DNA from: Hyphomicrobiales bacterium
GTDB taxonomy: Bacteria > Pseudomonadota > Alphaproteobacteria > Rhizobiales > Rhizobiaceae
Direction of reading: 5' to 3'
DNA: 64,000 nucleotides
Assembly (NCBI GenBank): GCA_900470155.1
Contig: UBZT01000009.1
Location: forward strand, 62,001-126,000
Part shown: positions 14,850-24,794 of the stretch, in pieces
Layout of the letters: every line of letters begins with the position of its first letter
Position numbering within the stretch: position 1 is the stretch's first letter
Made by a program: the position numbers and the translations under genes
The notes under the pieces: model-generated
Told to the model about the DNA's origin: nothing
The model's database searches: none
Seen by the model: only the letters and a program-made list of their open reading frames with translations

Positions 14850-15902
14850 CTATTTCTTCTTGCGCGCAGGCCCCTTGCGCTCGGCGGACGCTGCCCAGAG
14901 ATTGATGTCGGCGTCCTTGGCAAAGACATCGATTTCCGCCAGTTCCTCGGCGGTAAAATCGGGTTTCTCGATCGCCTTGACGCAATCCTCCACCTGGCTC
15001 GGCTTCGACGCACCGATCAGCGCCGTGGTGATATGGCCGCCACGCAGAACCCAGGCGAGCGCCATCTGGGCCAATGTCTGGCCACGGCGTTCGGCAATGC
15101 GGTTGAGGCCGCGGATGTTTTCGATATTGCGCTCGGTGAGGAAGTCAAGGTTGAGCGACTTATCCTGCGCCGCACGGCTACCTTCGGGAACGCCGCCGAG
15201 ATATTTCGCCGTCAACATGCCCTGCGCCAAGGGCGAAAACACGATCGAACCGACGCCAAGTTCCTCCAGCGTATCGACCAGACCGTCTTCCTCGATCCAG
15301 CGATTGATCATCGAATAGCTCGGCTGGTGGATGAGCAGCGGCGTGCCGAGGCTTTTCAGGATGTCATACGCTTCGCGGGTGCGCTTGGAATTGTAGGACG
15401 AGATACCGACATATTGCGCCCTGCCCGAGCGGACGATGTGATCGAGCGCACCGCAGGTTTCTTCCAGCGGTGTGTCGGGATCGAAACGATGGGAGTAGAA
15501 GATATCGACATAGTCGATCCCCATTCGCTTCAGGCTCTGGTCGCAGGAGGCGATCACATATTTGCGGCTGCCCCATTCGCCGTAAGGGCCCGGCCACATG
15601 TTGTAGCCGGCCTTGGATGAGATGATCATCTCGTCGCGCAGCCCTCGGAAATCGGTGCGCAGGATGTCACCGAATGCGGTTTCCGCCGAACCGGGCGGTG
15701 GACCATAGTTATTGGCGAGATCGAAATGGGTAATGCCCAGGTCGAACGCCTTGCGGCAGATCGCCTGCTTGGTCTGGTGTGGCGTGTCATCGCCGAAATT
15801 GTGCCACAGACCGAGCGAAATCGCCGGCAGCTTGAGGCCGCTCTTGCCGCAACGGTTGTAGGTCATCCGCTCGTAGCGGTCTTCGGCTGGGGTCCAGTTC
15901 AT
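14850..15902 (-). CDS. Aldo/keto reductase, YghZ (L-glyceraldehyde 3-phosphate reductase)-like
   Basis: 350 residues from ATG 15902, behind GGAGGA. It is an NADPH-dependent (beta/alpha)8 reductase of the AKR14/Kv-beta-like branch. The catalytic Asp and Tyr are in HFDLANNYGPPPGSAE, the Lys in ISSKAGYNMWPG, the His in IFYSHRFDPDTPLEETCGAL, and the NADP-binding segment near IEKPDFT at the C terminus. The N-terminal YNRCGKSGLKLPAISLGLWH is characteristic of YghZ. In this operon it probably reduces or detoxifies a sugar aldehyde. The C-terminal tail is basic and ends in three Lys. Confidence 0.88.
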   Translation of the reverse strand: MNWTPAEDRYERMTYNRCGKSGLKLPAISLGLWHNFGDDTPHQTKQAICRKAFDLGITHFDLANNYGPPPGSAETAFGDILRTDFRGLRDEMIISSKAGYNMWPGPYGEWGSRKYVIASCDQSLKRMGIDYVDIFYSHRFDPDTPLEETCGALDHIVRSGRAQYVGISSYNSKRTREAYDILKSLGTPLLIHQPSYSMINRWIEEDGLVDTLEELGVGSIVFSPLAQGMLTAKYLGGVPEGSRAAQDKSLNLDFLTERNIENIRGLNRIAERRGQTLAQMALAWVLRGGHITTALIGASKPSQVEDCVKAIEKPDFTAEELAEIDVFAKDADINLWAASAERKGPARKKK

Positions 15903-15935
15903 GTCTATCCTCCGGAATACTGAGGGCAAACTGCT

Positions 15936-17069
15936 TCAACGAAGCAGTGCCTGCGCCTCTTCTATCCCGAGTGCGGCCGGTTGGGTACATGTCGTGGTCA
16001 ATGTTACGAATTCTCCCGTCTCGCCGGACTTCAGGATCGAGGTCATCACGTCCACACCATGCAGCGCCCTGTCGAGCGAGCAACGCGCATCGCGGCCTTC
16101 GAGGATGGCGATCGCCATGTCGGCAAGGCCAGCGGTGCGATAATTGGCACGCGGTCCCTGCGGGCTCTCCTGGTTGTTGACGCCGAACGGATGATCCCAG
16201 ACCTCGAGCGGCTGGATGTTTTTGTCGCGCCCGGACGCTTCGACCGCACCGCCGAAGAAATTCGGATCCGGCACGTAGATCGAGCCCTCGGTGCCGTAGA
16301 GTTCCATATTGGCATGGCGATGCGACCAGACATCCCAGCTGGCAGACAGCGTGATCGTCGCGCCGTTTTCGAATTCCAGCAGCGCATGGATATTCGTCGG
16401 CGTCTTGACCGGGATGGTTTCGCCGGCGCGCGGTTGGCTGGTGATGGTGCGCGTTTCGCTCGCCATCGAGGTCAGGGCCGCAACCCGCTTGACCGGACCG
16501 ATCAGGTTGACGAGATTGGCGATGTAATAGGGGCCAAGATCGAGGATCGGGCCGCCGCCGGGCAGGAAGAAGAAGTCGGGATTGGGGTGCCACATTTCCA
16601 TGCCCGGGCTCATCACATGGCAGGTGCCGGACGTGACCCGGCCGATGCCGCCCTTTTCGATATGGGCGCGCGCCAGCTGGTGCGAACCGCCGAGGAACGT
16701 ATCCGGTGCGCAGCCGACCCAGAGACCCTTGTCGCGCGCAATCCGGCGCAGGTCCTCACCTTGTTCGAGCGTGAGCACCAGCGGCTTTTCCGAGTAGACG
16801 TGTTTGCCGGCTTCAAGAATGCGCTTCGACACGCCGTAGTGTGCATCCGGGATGGTCAGGTTGACGATGAGGTCGAGCTCGTCATTGGCGAGAAGCTCGT
16901 CGAGCGTCTGCGCCTTGACGCCGTATTCGTCGGCCCGGAGTTCCGCCGCATTCATGTTCAGGTCGCTGCAAGCCAGCACTTTCAGGCCCCGGAAGAGCGG
17001 TGCCAGCGAGAAGTAGGTGGTGGAGATATTGCCGCATCCGATGATGCCGACGCCGAGTTCGCGTGCCAT
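15936..17069 (-). CDS. Gfo/Idh/MocA-family oxidoreductase
   Basis: 377 residues. The N-terminal Rossmann fold starts GVGIIGCGNISTTYFSLAPL, followed by LACSDLN, and the family EKP motif is present (YSEKPLVLT, about residue 95). The C-terminal alpha/beta domain includes GGGPILDLGPYYIANLVNLI, typical of sugar dehydrogenases of this family. It probably oxidises or epimerises a sugar or glycoside with NAD(P). It lies 33 bp upstream of the aldo/keto reductase and 26 bp downstream of the isomerase gene, so all three are co-transcribed. Confidence 0.88.
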   Translation of the reverse strand: MARELGVGIIGCGNISTTYFSLAPLFRGLKVLACSDLNMNAAELRADEYGVKAQTLDELLANDELDLIVNLTIPDAHYGVSKRILEAGKHVYSEKPLVLTLEQGEDLRRIARDKGLWVGCAPDTFLGGSHQLARAHIEKGGIGRVTSGTCHVMSPGMEMWHPNPDFFFLPGGGPILDLGPYYIANLVNLIGPVKRVAALTSMASETRTITSQPRAGETIPVKTPTNIHALLEFENGATITLSASWDVWSHRHANMELYGTEGSIYVPDPNFFGGAVEASGRDKNIQPLEVWDHPFGVNNQESPQGPRANYRTAGLADMAIAILEGRDARCSLDRALHGVDVMTSILKSGETGEFVTLTTTCTQPAALGIEEAQALLR

Positions 17070-17095
17070 GGGAAATGTCCTGCTTTGATGGGGGA

Positions 17096-17857
17096 TCAGT
17101 AGGCGTTGAAAGATGTGACCGAGCGGGAAATCAGACGGTCGATATCCTTCGGATTGTCATGCTCGACCACGAAATACTTGACCTTGGTGCCTTGCAGTGC
17201 GGCCATCAGTCCCTTCCAGTCGACGGTGCCGTGGCCGACATCGGCCCAACCATCCTCGTCGGTATTTTCACCGGCCGGTGCGATATCCTTGACATGCACG
17301 GCGCTGATACGCTTGCCGTAGCTTTCGATCCAGGCGAACGGGTCCGCATGGCCGCGGATCACCCAGGCGATGTCGGCTTCCCAGTCGAGCTCCGGACCGC
17401 CGGCCAGGATCTGCTCCTGCGGTGTTGAATCGTCCTCAAGTGTGGCGAATTCGAAATCGTGATTGTGCCAGCCGAAGATCATGCCAGCATCACGGATCGG
17501 CTTGCCGGCCGCCTGCAGACGCTGGCCGAAGGCAAACCAGCCGGATGCGTCGCTCGGGCGCTGATCGGGCAGAAGATACGGGCAATAGACAGCCTCGATG
17601 CCGAGGGCCTTGGCGATCTTGATGACCTTGGCCGGATCACCCTCGATCATGTCGAGACCGAAATGCGCCGTCGGCATGGTGAGTTCGTTCTTGTCGAGAT
17701 CCGATTTCAACGCATCGAGACCGGCATCATCGAGCGCTGCATACATCGCGCCATAGCCTTCGACGGCACTGTAACCGGCCGCAGCGAGCTTGGGCAGGAT
17801 ATCGCTGAACGGCTGGAAATTGCGGGCGCTGTAAAGCTGGAAGCCGAGTTTCGTCAT
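17096..17857 (-). CDS. Sugar phosphate isomerase/epimerase, xylose isomerase-like TIM barrel
   Basis: 253 residues of the AP-endonuclease-2/xylose isomerase-like TIM barrel. The N-terminal LGFQLYSARNFQPFSDILPK and the metal-ligand strands FGWHNHDFEF, WEADIAWVIRG and ISAVHVKDIAP can be seen. These are the usual positions of His, Glu, Asp and His ligands. The substrate is unknown. Such genes commonly pair with Gfo/Idh dehydrogenases in sugar and inositol operons, as here. Confidence 0.85.
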   Translation of the reverse strand: MTKLGFQLYSARNFQPFSDILPKLAAAGYSAVEGYGAMYAALDDAGLDALKSDLDKNELTMPTAHFGLDMIEGDPAKVIKIAKALGIEAVYCPYLLPDQRPSDASGWFAFGQRLQAAGKPIRDAGMIFGWHNHDFEFATLEDDSTPQEQILAGGPELDWEADIAWVIRGHADPFAWIESYGKRISAVHVKDIAPAGENTDEDGWADVGHGTVDWKGLMAALQGTKVKYFVVEHDNPKDIDRLISRSVTSFNAY

Positions 17858-17913
17858 GGGTATTTCCTCCTCGATGCTGCCCGGACAAGAGCCGGGTCTG
17901 TGTCTTTGGTGTT

Positions 17914-20370
17914 TCAGTCCGCCGCCTGGCAGGAATAGAGATCATAGATGCGGAAGTCTGGCAGAGCGCCGGGCTCAAGCGGTGATGACGGCGTGAAGAC
18001 GATCCGCCTGTTTTCGCCGGCTGAAAGATCGAAGGCATTGTCGCTGTAGCGGCCGGGCGTCGCACTTTCGATCATCACGAACAGGGCAAGCCCCTCGGCC
18101 GAGGCCGAAATCTCGAACGAACCACCGTCAAGCGCTGTGACCTTGGTCGAGAGTTTCGGCGGCTTAAGGTCGAGCGATTTATAGGTGCCGTCGAGGAAAT
18201 GCCCCTCGCCGCGCATGCCGTTCGACGCGGTGAATTCCCAAGCGAGCAGTCCATCGACCGGGATTTCCGTGGTATCGAGTGTCAGCAGCACCTCGGCGCG
18301 ATCCGGGCTGCAATCGCCCTGTACGCTTTTCAGCGGACTGCGCTTGCCGTCGAGCGCAAGTGAAAACAGGTTCACGTCGATGGTTACCGGATCGAGTGTG
18401 TCATTGACCATGGTGAGCGTCAGCGAAGTGCCGTCTTCGGACGGGATTGCCGCCACAGCAACCGGCTGGAAGAACCGTTTTGCCATGTAATGCAGAGCCT
18501 TCCAGCTGCCGCCATAGTCGAGGCTCGACCACGAGGCAACCGGCCAAGTGTCGTTCAGCTGCCAGTAGAGCGTGCCCATGCAATGCGGCTTCAGCGATCG
18601 CCAGAAATCAACGGCCGTCTTGATCGCCAGTCCCTGCTGGATCTGGCTGAGATAGACGAAATTGGCGAAATCCTTCGGAAACCGGAAATAGCGGAACATC
18701 GTGCCGGCGATCCGCTCATTGCCACCGGCATTCTTCTGGTGAAGCTCGATCACCGGCGAGGCGATGTTCATGTCGGCCTTGTCGGCGAAGCTTTCGATCA
18801 CCGGCAGCGAGGTATAGGACTGGAAGCCGAATTCCGAGCAGAAGCGTGGGCGCACACGGCGATAGTTGTCGAAGCTCTTGTTCTCGTGCCAGACAGACCA
18901 GTAATGCATGTCGCCGGAGCCGTCGGCATGCCAGGCGTCATTGTAGTCGAGATAACCTGACGCCGGGCTCGATGGCCACCAGATGGCTTGCGGAAAGGCA
19001 TGTTTGACGCCCTGCTCGATGACGCGGTTGAGGCGGTCATAGGCGACCAGATAACGGTCACGGTTTTTCACCGATTCCTCGAACCAGGTCAGTGCACCGA
19101 CCAGTTCATTGTCGCCGCACCAGAGCACGATCGACGGATGCGAGGCGAGCCGGCGGACCTGATAATCGACTTCATGGGCAACATTGGCGAGGAAGTCGTC
19201 GCTGCAGGGATAGAGATTGCAGGCGAACATGAAATCCTGCCAGATCATCAGACCTTTGCGGTCACAGAGATCATAGAACCAGTCCTGCTCGTAAAAACCG
19301 CCACCCCAGATACGGATCATGTTCATATTGGCATCGACGGCGGAATTGAGCAGATCCTCCGTCTTTACAACCGAGCTCAGCGAATAGAGCGCATCGGAAG
19401 GGATCCAGTTCGCGCCCCGGCAGAAGATTTCGCGGCCGTTGACTTTCAGCGCAAACCGGCTGCCGGCGGCGTCCGGATCGGTGATCAGTTCGACGGTACG
19501 CAGGCCGATCTGGCGGCTGACCGTCTCGGTCGGAATGTCGACGGTGAGCGTGTAGAGCGCCTGCTCACCATTGCCGGCCGGCCACCAAAGCCGCGGGCTG
19601 TCTATTTCAAATACATAGACCACCTTGGTCTCACCGGCATTGATGCCAACATCGAGCCGAACCTTTTCACCGTCCAGGATGAAATGCACCGGCACCACGG
19701 CCGGCTCGACCGAATGGATCGTCGCGGTCACCTTGAGATCGACGCGACCGTCGGCATGGTGCATCTGCTCGGTCTCGACATGCTCGATCCGGGCCGGATC
19801 GAGCTTTTTCACCGACACCGTGCCATAGACGCCGAGCGGTGCAATCGCAATATTCCAGTCCCAACCGAAATGGCATTGCGGCTTGCGCAGCATATTGCCG
19901 TTCGGGATTGGTGAGTTTCCTTTCTGATACGGCACATAAAACGGCTGGCGTGCCTGGCGCTCGGCGCCGGCTGTTATGCTCGAGTGAAAGGTGATGCGGA
20001 TGCGGTTCTCGCCGGGCTGGAGGGCGGCCGAGATATCCGGCCGGTAGCGACGAAAACAATTGTCGGCCGACAACACCGGCACGTCGTTGACGAAGACGAC
20101 GGCGACCGTGTCGAGATAGTCGATGTCGAGATACCAGCTGCCCGATGCGTCAGGCACAACGAAGCTGCGCTCGACCGACCAGTCACGCTCTGCGACCCAC
20201 TGGACGACCTCTTCGTTGCGGCCGGCATAGGGGTCCGGAATGATGCCGGCAGCGACAAGCGCCGAATGCACGTCGCCCGGCAATTCGATCGGAGCCGAAT
20301 GTTCGCCATCGACGGACGCGAGCTGCCATTCGCCGTGAAGATCGATGATGTCGCCGCTTAAAGTCTGCAT
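17914..20370 (-). CDS. Glycoside hydrolase family 2, beta-mannosidase-like
   Basis: 818 residues from ATG 20370. The GH2 sugar-binding sandwich (about 1-170), an immunoglobulin-like domain (about 180-280) and a TIM barrel (about 285-600) are followed by C-terminal sandwich domains. The acid/base Glu is in LWCGDNELVGAL. The nucleophile Glu is in RPRFCSEFGFQSY. FWGGGFYEQD-type residues (IRIWGGGFYEQDWFYDLCD region) typify beta-mannosidases over galactosidases. There is no signal peptide, so it acts in the cytoplasm on imported mannosides. It lies between the ATPase gene and the isomerase gene in the operon. Confidence 0.9.
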   Translation of the reverse strand: MQTLSGDIIDLHGEWQLASVDGEHSAPIELPGDVHSALVAAGIIPDPYAGRNEEVVQWVAERDWSVERSFVVPDASGSWYLDIDYLDTVAVVFVNDVPVLSADNCFRRYRPDISAALQPGENRIRITFHSSITAGAERQARQPFYVPYQKGNSPIPNGNMLRKPQCHFGWDWNIAIAPLGVYGTVSVKKLDPARIEHVETEQMHHADGRVDLKVTATIHSVEPAVVPVHFILDGEKVRLDVGINAGETKVVYVFEIDSPRLWWPAGNGEQALYTLTVDIPTETVSRQIGLRTVELITDPDAAGSRFALKVNGREIFCRGANWIPSDALYSLSSVVKTEDLLNSAVDANMNMIRIWGGGFYEQDWFYDLCDRKGLMIWQDFMFACNLYPCSDDFLANVAHEVDYQVRRLASHPSIVLWCGDNELVGALTWFEESVKNRDRYLVAYDRLNRVIEQGVKHAFPQAIWWPSSPASGYLDYNDAWHADGSGDMHYWSVWHENKSFDNYRRVRPRFCSEFGFQSYTSLPVIESFADKADMNIASPVIELHQKNAGGNERIAGTMFRYFRFPKDFANFVYLSQIQQGLAIKTAVDFWRSLKPHCMGTLYWQLNDTWPVASWSSLDYGGSWKALHYMAKRFFQPVAVAAIPSEDGTSLTLTMVNDTLDPVTIDVNLFSLALDGKRSPLKSVQGDCSPDRAEVLLTLDTTEIPVDGLLAWEFTASNGMRGEGHFLDGTYKSLDLKPPKLSTKVTALDGGSFEISASAEGLALFVMIESATPGRYSDNAFDLSAGENRRIVFTPSSPLEPGALPDFRIYDLYSCQAAD

Positions 20371-20433
20371 GATGTCTGATCCTGAACTGAGACGCACGTC
20401 CCGGCGCAAACCGGGACGCTTGGAGGAAGGCGC

Positions 20434-21522
20434 TCAGATGCGCTCTTCCGTTTGCGCATCGAATAGCGAAGCCACCGCCATGTCGAAGCTCAGGCGCACG
20501 CGCGCACCCGGCGCATAACGCCGCGTTCCGCCGATCCTGACCGACATCGTGTGCCCGGCATGCTTGAGCCACAACAGGTTGTCGGCGCCCATCGGTTCTT
20601 CGATATCGACAACCGCCTCGTGAAACTCGGTGATGCCGCTTTCCTCGTCGACCTTGACATGTTCGGGACGCACGCCAAGCACCACCTTGCGGCCGGAAAC
20701 CAATGCCTCGGTTGACCGGTAGCCAGCTAATGAGAACAGGACATCATGGGTCTTGAAGAACGGCTGGCCACCCTGCTCCGTGATTTCGCCATGCAGGAAA
20801 TTCATCGACGGCGAGCCGATGAAACCGGCAACGAACAGGTTGCGCGGCTGGTTGTAGATCGTATTCGGATCGGCGAGCTGCTGGATTTCGCCGTTCTTCA
20901 TGATAGCGATCCGATCGGCCAGCGTCAGAGCCTCGATCTGGTCATGGGTGACGTAGATCATCGTGTTCTTCAGGTTCTGGTGCAGACGCTTGATTTCGAC
21001 GCGCAGTTCCGAGCGCAGTTTGGCGTCGAGGTTGGACAACGGCTCGTCGAACAGGAAGACGTCGACGTCCCGCACGAGCGCCCGGCCGATCGCCACGCGC
21101 TGGCGCTGGCCGCCTGACAGTTCCGACGGCTTGCGCTTCAACAGCGGCCCGATCTGCAGGATATCGGACGCGCGCTGCACGCGCTTGTCGATATCAGCCT
21201 TCGGCATCTTGGCAACCTGCAGGCCGAAGGACAGGTTCTTCTCGACTGTCATCTGCGGATAGAGCGCATAGGACTGGAACACCATGCCGATGCCGCGGTC
21301 CTTCGGTTCTTCCCAGGTGACGTTCTTGCCCTTGATGAAGATCTGCCCCTCGGTCGGCTCCAGCAGACCCGCGATACAGTTGAGCAGCGTGGACTTGCCG
21401 CATCCGGAGGAGCCGAGCAGGACGAGGAACTCACCATCGCCGATGTCGAGGTCGAGGTTCTGCAGCACCTTGACGGCGCCGAAGCTCAGGGAGAGGTCTC
21501 TGATCGAAACACTATGCGACAT
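20434..21522 (-). CDS. Carbohydrate ABC transporter ATP-binding protein (UgpC/MsmK type)
   Basis: 362 residues from ATG 21522. Walker A is GSSGCGKST (about 37-45), the Q-loop is VFQSYALYPQM, the signature is LSGGQRQRVAIGRAL, Walker B is VFLFDEPLSNLD and the switch His is in YVTHDQIEALTLAD. The C-terminal part (about 235-360) is the TOBE/OB regulatory extension of the CUT1 family, with GVRPEHVKV. It energises the two permeases encoded just upstream. Its start lies 4 bp after the second permease stop. Confidence 0.93.
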   Translation of the reverse strand: MSHSVSIRDLSLSFGAVKVLQNLDLDIGDGEFLVLLGSSGCGKSTLLNCIAGLLEPTEGQIFIKGKNVTWEEPKDRGIGMVFQSYALYPQMTVEKNLSFGLQVAKMPKADIDKRVQRASDILQIGPLLKRKPSELSGGQRQRVAIGRALVRDVDVFLFDEPLSNLDAKLRSELRVEIKRLHQNLKNTMIYVTHDQIEALTLADRIAIMKNGEIQQLADPNTIYNQPRNLFVAGFIGSPSMNFLHGEITEQGGQPFFKTHDVLFSLAGYRSTEALVSGRKVVLGVRPEHVKVDEESGITEFHEAVVDIEEPMGADNLLWLKHAGHTMSVRIGGTRRYAPGARVRLSFDMAVASLFDAQTEERI

Positions 21523-21526
21523 GTGA

Positions 21527-22492
21527 TTAACCCTTGACTGCGCCGGCGGCGATGCCGCGGACAAAGAGACGTCCCGACACGAAATAGACGAACAGCGGCA
21601 CCGCGCCGGTCAGCAGCGTGGCGGCCATGTTGACGTTGTATTCCTTCACGCCCTGGACGGAGTTGACGATGTTGTTGAGCTGGACCGTCATCGGATAATA
21701 TTCCGGACGGGTGAAGACGACGCCGAACAGGAAGTCGTTCCAGATACCGGTGATCTGTAGGATCATCGCGACGACGAAGATCGGCAGCGACATCGGCAGC
21801 ATGATCCTGAGATAAATCTGCCAGAACCCTGCCCCGTCGATACGCGCGGCCTTGAACAGTTCTTCCGGCAGCGAGGTGAAGTAGTTGCGGAACAGCAGTG
21901 TCAGGATCGGCATGCCGAAGATCGTATGCACGATGATCAGGCCGGTCAGCGTGCCGTAGATGCCGAGTTCGCGCAGCACGATAACGATCGGATAGATCAT
22001 CACCTGGTAGGGAATGAAGGCGCCGACGATCAGGATGGTGAAGAACAGATCCGCACCCTTGAAGCGCCAGTTGGCCAGTGCATAGCCGTTGACCGAGGCG
22101 ATCAGGATCGAGATCAGCGTCGAGGGCACGGTGATCCTCACCGAGTTCCAGAAACCACGCGACAGGCCATCGCAATTGAGGCCGGTACATGCCGTCGCCC
22201 AGGCCTTGACCCAGGGCTCGAAGGTGATTTCCATGGGCGGCGAAAAGATATTGCCCATACGGATTTCCGGCATGCCCTTCAGCGACGTGACGATCATCAC
22301 ATAAAGCGGCAGGAGGTAATACAGCGCAAAGAAGATCAGCGCGCCGTAAAGCATGATGTTGCGGCCGGAAAAGGTGCGGCGCGGCTTGGCACCGCTTGGC
22401 CCCGGGCCGAGGCGACCGATCGGACCGGTTCCAGCCGGGATCGGCATTACAGCGGAGACAGTGGGATGGTTGGGGGAAGCCGAATTAGCCAC
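21527..22492 (-). CDS. Carbohydrate ABC transporter permease (second subunit)
   Basis: 321 residues with a proline-rich cytoplasmic N-terminal tail of about 45 residues and six membrane segments. The EAA loop is visible as EELFKAARIDGAGFWQIYLRIMLP (about 200-225), the contact site for the ATPase. It belongs to the CUT1 MalG/UgpE-like type. It overlaps the first permease gene by 8 bp, which indicates translational coupling. Confidence 0.92.
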   Translation of the reverse strand: MANSASPNHPTVSAVMPIPAGTGPIGRLGPGPSGAKPRRTFSGRNIMLYGALIFFALYYLLPLYVMIVTSLKGMPEIRMGNIFSPPMEITFEPWVKAWATACTGLNCDGLSRGFWNSVRITVPSTLISILIASVNGYALANWRFKGADLFFTILIVGAFIPYQVMIYPIVIVLRELGIYGTLTGLIIVHTIFGMPILTLLFRNYFTSLPEELFKAARIDGAGFWQIYLRIMLPMSLPIFVVAMILQITGIWNDFLFGVVFTRPEYYPMTVQLNNIVNSVQGVKEYNVNMAATLLTGAVPLFVYFVSGRLFVRGIAAGAVKG

Positions 22493-23387
22493 GCTTCTTT
22501 CCTCCGAATTCCAGATAGGCCCAGGGAATGATGACGATCGCCACCGTGAGCAGCATCATCGTCGACGCGGCAAAGCCCTGGCCAAGGTTCTGCGCCTGGA
22601 ACATGTAGTCGTAGACGTATTTGGCCGGCACTTCCGAGGCGATGCCCGGACCGCCGCTGGTCTGGGCCACGACGAGGTCATAGAGCCGCACGATGCCGCT
22701 GGTGATGATCACCAGCGTGGTGATGAACACGGGACGCATCATCGGGATGATGATGAAAAAATAGGTCTTCCAGACCGGGATGCCGTCGACGCGCGACGCT
22801 TTCCAGATATCCTCATCGATGCCACGCAGGCCCGCCAGCAGAAGGCACATGACGAGCCCCGTGCCCTGCCAGAGGCCGGCAATCAGGATGCCGTAGATGA
22901 CGATTTCGGAATCATAGAGCGGGTTGAAGGTGAACGTTGTCCATCCCAGACTTCGCACGATCGACTGAACGCCGAAATCGGGATTGAGGATCCACTGCCA
23001 GACGAGGCCGGTCACAATGAAGGACAGGGCGAATGGATAGAGAAAAATGGTGCGGAAAGTGTTTTCGAAGCGGATCTTCTGGTCCATCAACGCGGCCAGC
23101 AGAAAGCCAATCACCAGGCTGAAGATCAGCGACAGAAGACCATAGATCGCCAGATTCTGGATCGACATGATCCAGCGCGGCGCATCCCACAGGCGATCGT
23201 ACTGGTCGAGACCGACAAACTGCAGGCGCGGTAGAAGTTTGGAATTGGTGAAGGAATAAACCACCGTCCAGATGGTTCCTCCCAGGAAGATCACCAGGGC
23301 GGTGAGAATCATCGGGATCGAAGCAATCTTGGAATTGAGATTGCGGAACAGTTTATTGGGTCGACCGGCGTGCGCGTGGCCCGTCAT
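22485..23387 (-). CDS. Carbohydrate ABC transporter permease (first subunit)
   Basis: 300 residues with six membrane helices. The EAA motif is DEDIWKASRVDGIPVWKTYFFIIIP (about 195-220). It is similar in layout to the GtsB-type glucose/mannose permeases, matching the GtsA-like binding protein upstream. It starts 174 bp after the binding-protein stop. That gap holds a stable hairpin. Confidence 0.92.
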   Translation of the reverse strand: MTGHAHAGRPNKLFRNLNSKIASIPMILTALVIFLGGTIWTVVYSFTNSKLLPRLQFVGLDQYDRLWDAPRWIMSIQNLAIYGLLSLIFSLVIGFLLAALMDQKIRFENTFRTIFLYPFALSFIVTGLVWQWILNPDFGVQSIVRSLGWTTFTFNPLYDSEIVIYGILIAGLWQGTGLVMCLLLAGLRGIDEDIWKASRVDGIPVWKTYFFIIIPMMRPVFITTLVIITSGIVRLYDLVVAQTSGGPGIASEVPAKYVYDYMFQAQNLGQGFAASTMMLLTVAIVIIPWAYLEFGGKKRG

Positions 23388-23513
23388 GGGTCAGTCCTCC
23401 TGTTGCACGGTACGGGGCTTGGCGAGACAACCAGACGCAAACCGCTGAGCTCTTGGCCCTGCCGGTATGTCGAACACAATGGTCACGCTACCTCTACCGG
23501 AGTTGGCAGATCA

Positions 23514-23541
23514 CCGGCCGGGCTCCTTCGAACCCGACCGG
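23514..23541 (-). other. Intercistronic hairpin after the binding-protein gene
   Basis: On the minus strand CCGGTCGGG pairs with CCCGGCCGG (9 bp, one G-U) around a 10-nt loop, 20 bp after the binding-protein stop. No T run follows, so it most likely protects the binding-protein mRNA 3' end and lowers expression of the permeases, a common arrangement in ABC operons. The other parts of the 174-bp gap show nothing clear. Confidence 0.5.
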
Positions 23542-23561
23542 ATATCGTCAACCGCCCTTGC

Positions 23562-24794
23562 TCAGTCTGCAGCGGCGATGATTTCGGCGAAACGCTTCTG
23601 CGCGTCTTCCGGCGTCATCGATGCATTGGCAAAGAATTCGGAGAACAGGTCTTCCTTCTGTTTCTGGCTGTCCGGCGACAGCAGCTGGTCTGTACCCTGG
23701 ATGACATTGCCCTTGGCAAGGATCTCAAGGCCCTTCTTCATGCAGTCGTTGGCAGCGGCCAGATCGACGTCGCCGCGAACCGGCAGCGAGCCTTTCTTCA
23801 GGTTGAACGCAACCTGTGTTGCAGGCGCGAGCAGGGTCGAGGCCAGGACTTCCTGTGCCTTGGACTGCTCCTCGTCCTTGAGCAGCGGGAAGTAGAAGGC
23901 ATCACCACCGGTCGAGATGATCTCGTTGACACCGAGACCTGGCAGGCAGGTGTAGTCCGTACCGGCGGTCTGGCCGGCCAGAGCAAATTCACCCTGCGCC
24001 CAGTCGCCCATGATCTGTCCGCCAGCCTTGCCGGTGATCACCAGATTGGTGGCCTGGTTCCAGTCCTGCACGTTGGAGCCCTTCGACATGCGACGGGCAT
24101 CGTCGGCAGCCTTGAACACCTTGGCGATATCCGGACCGGCTGCGACCTCGGCATCCTTGTCCTTGAACACCTTCTCGAAAGTATCCTTGCCGGCAATGGC
24201 GACGAGCAGAACGTCGAAGGCACCGGCGGACTGCCACGGCTGACCACCGACGGCCAGCGGAATGATGCCAGCCTTTTCAAGTGCCGGAGCGGCTGCGACG
24301 AACTCGTCCCAGTTCTTCGGCACCTCGACACCGGCTGTCTTGAAGGCGGCATTCGAGAGCCACAGCCACTGCCAGGAATGGATATTGACCGGGGCGCAGT
24401 AGATCTTGCCGTCGATGGTGCAGGATTCCAGCAGGCTGGCCGGCTTGATGATGTCCTTCCAACCTTCCTTGGTTGCGACATCGGTCAGGTCGCGCAGCAG
24501 GCCGGACTGGGCCAATTCTTCTGCCTGACGACCATGGTTGAACTGCGTGGCGGCCATGGGGTCGCCGCCGGTGATGCGGCTGACCATGATCGGACGCGCG
24601 GTGCCGCCGGATCCGGCGATTGCGCCATCAACCCATTTGTTGCCGGTGGCGTCGAAAGCCTTGGCAAGTTCGGCGACCGCCGCGGCTTCACCGCCGGATG
24701 TCCACCAATGGGTGACTTCGAGATCTGTTGCATGAGCCGCGAACGGCATGACGACGGTTACGGCCAAAGCTGCCGCGAAGCTACGAAAATTCAT
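23562..24794 (-). CDS. Extracellular sugar-binding protein of the ABC transporter (GtsA-like)
   Basis: 410 residues with a Sec signal peptide (MNFRSFAAALAVTVVMPFAA, cleavage after AHA at about 22). The mature start DLEVTHWWTSGGEAAAVAEL closely follows the pattern of GtsA glucose/mannose-binding proteins (family 1 solute-binding fold). It delivers sugar to the two permeases in the periplasm. Family resemblance and the co-encoded beta-mannosidase suggest glucose, mannose or short mannosides, but the ligand is an inference. First gene of the operon, divergent from the LacI regulator. Confidence 0.9.
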   Translation of the reverse strand: MNFRSFAAALAVTVVMPFAAHATDLEVTHWWTSGGEAAAVAELAKAFDATGNKWVDGAIAGSGGTARPIMVSRITGGDPMAATQFNHGRQAEELAQSGLLRDLTDVATKEGWKDIIKPASLLESCTIDGKIYCAPVNIHSWQWLWLSNAAFKTAGVEVPKNWDEFVAAAPALEKAGIIPLAVGGQPWQSAGAFDVLLVAIAGKDTFEKVFKDKDAEVAAGPDIAKVFKAADDARRMSKGSNVQDWNQATNLVITGKAGGQIMGDWAQGEFALAGQTAGTDYTCLPGLGVNEIISTGGDAFYFPLLKDEEQSKAQEVLASTLLAPATQVAFNLKKGSLPVRGDVDLAAANDCMKKGLEILAKGNVIQGTDQLLSPDSQKQKEDLFSEFFANASMTPEDAQKRFAEIIAAAD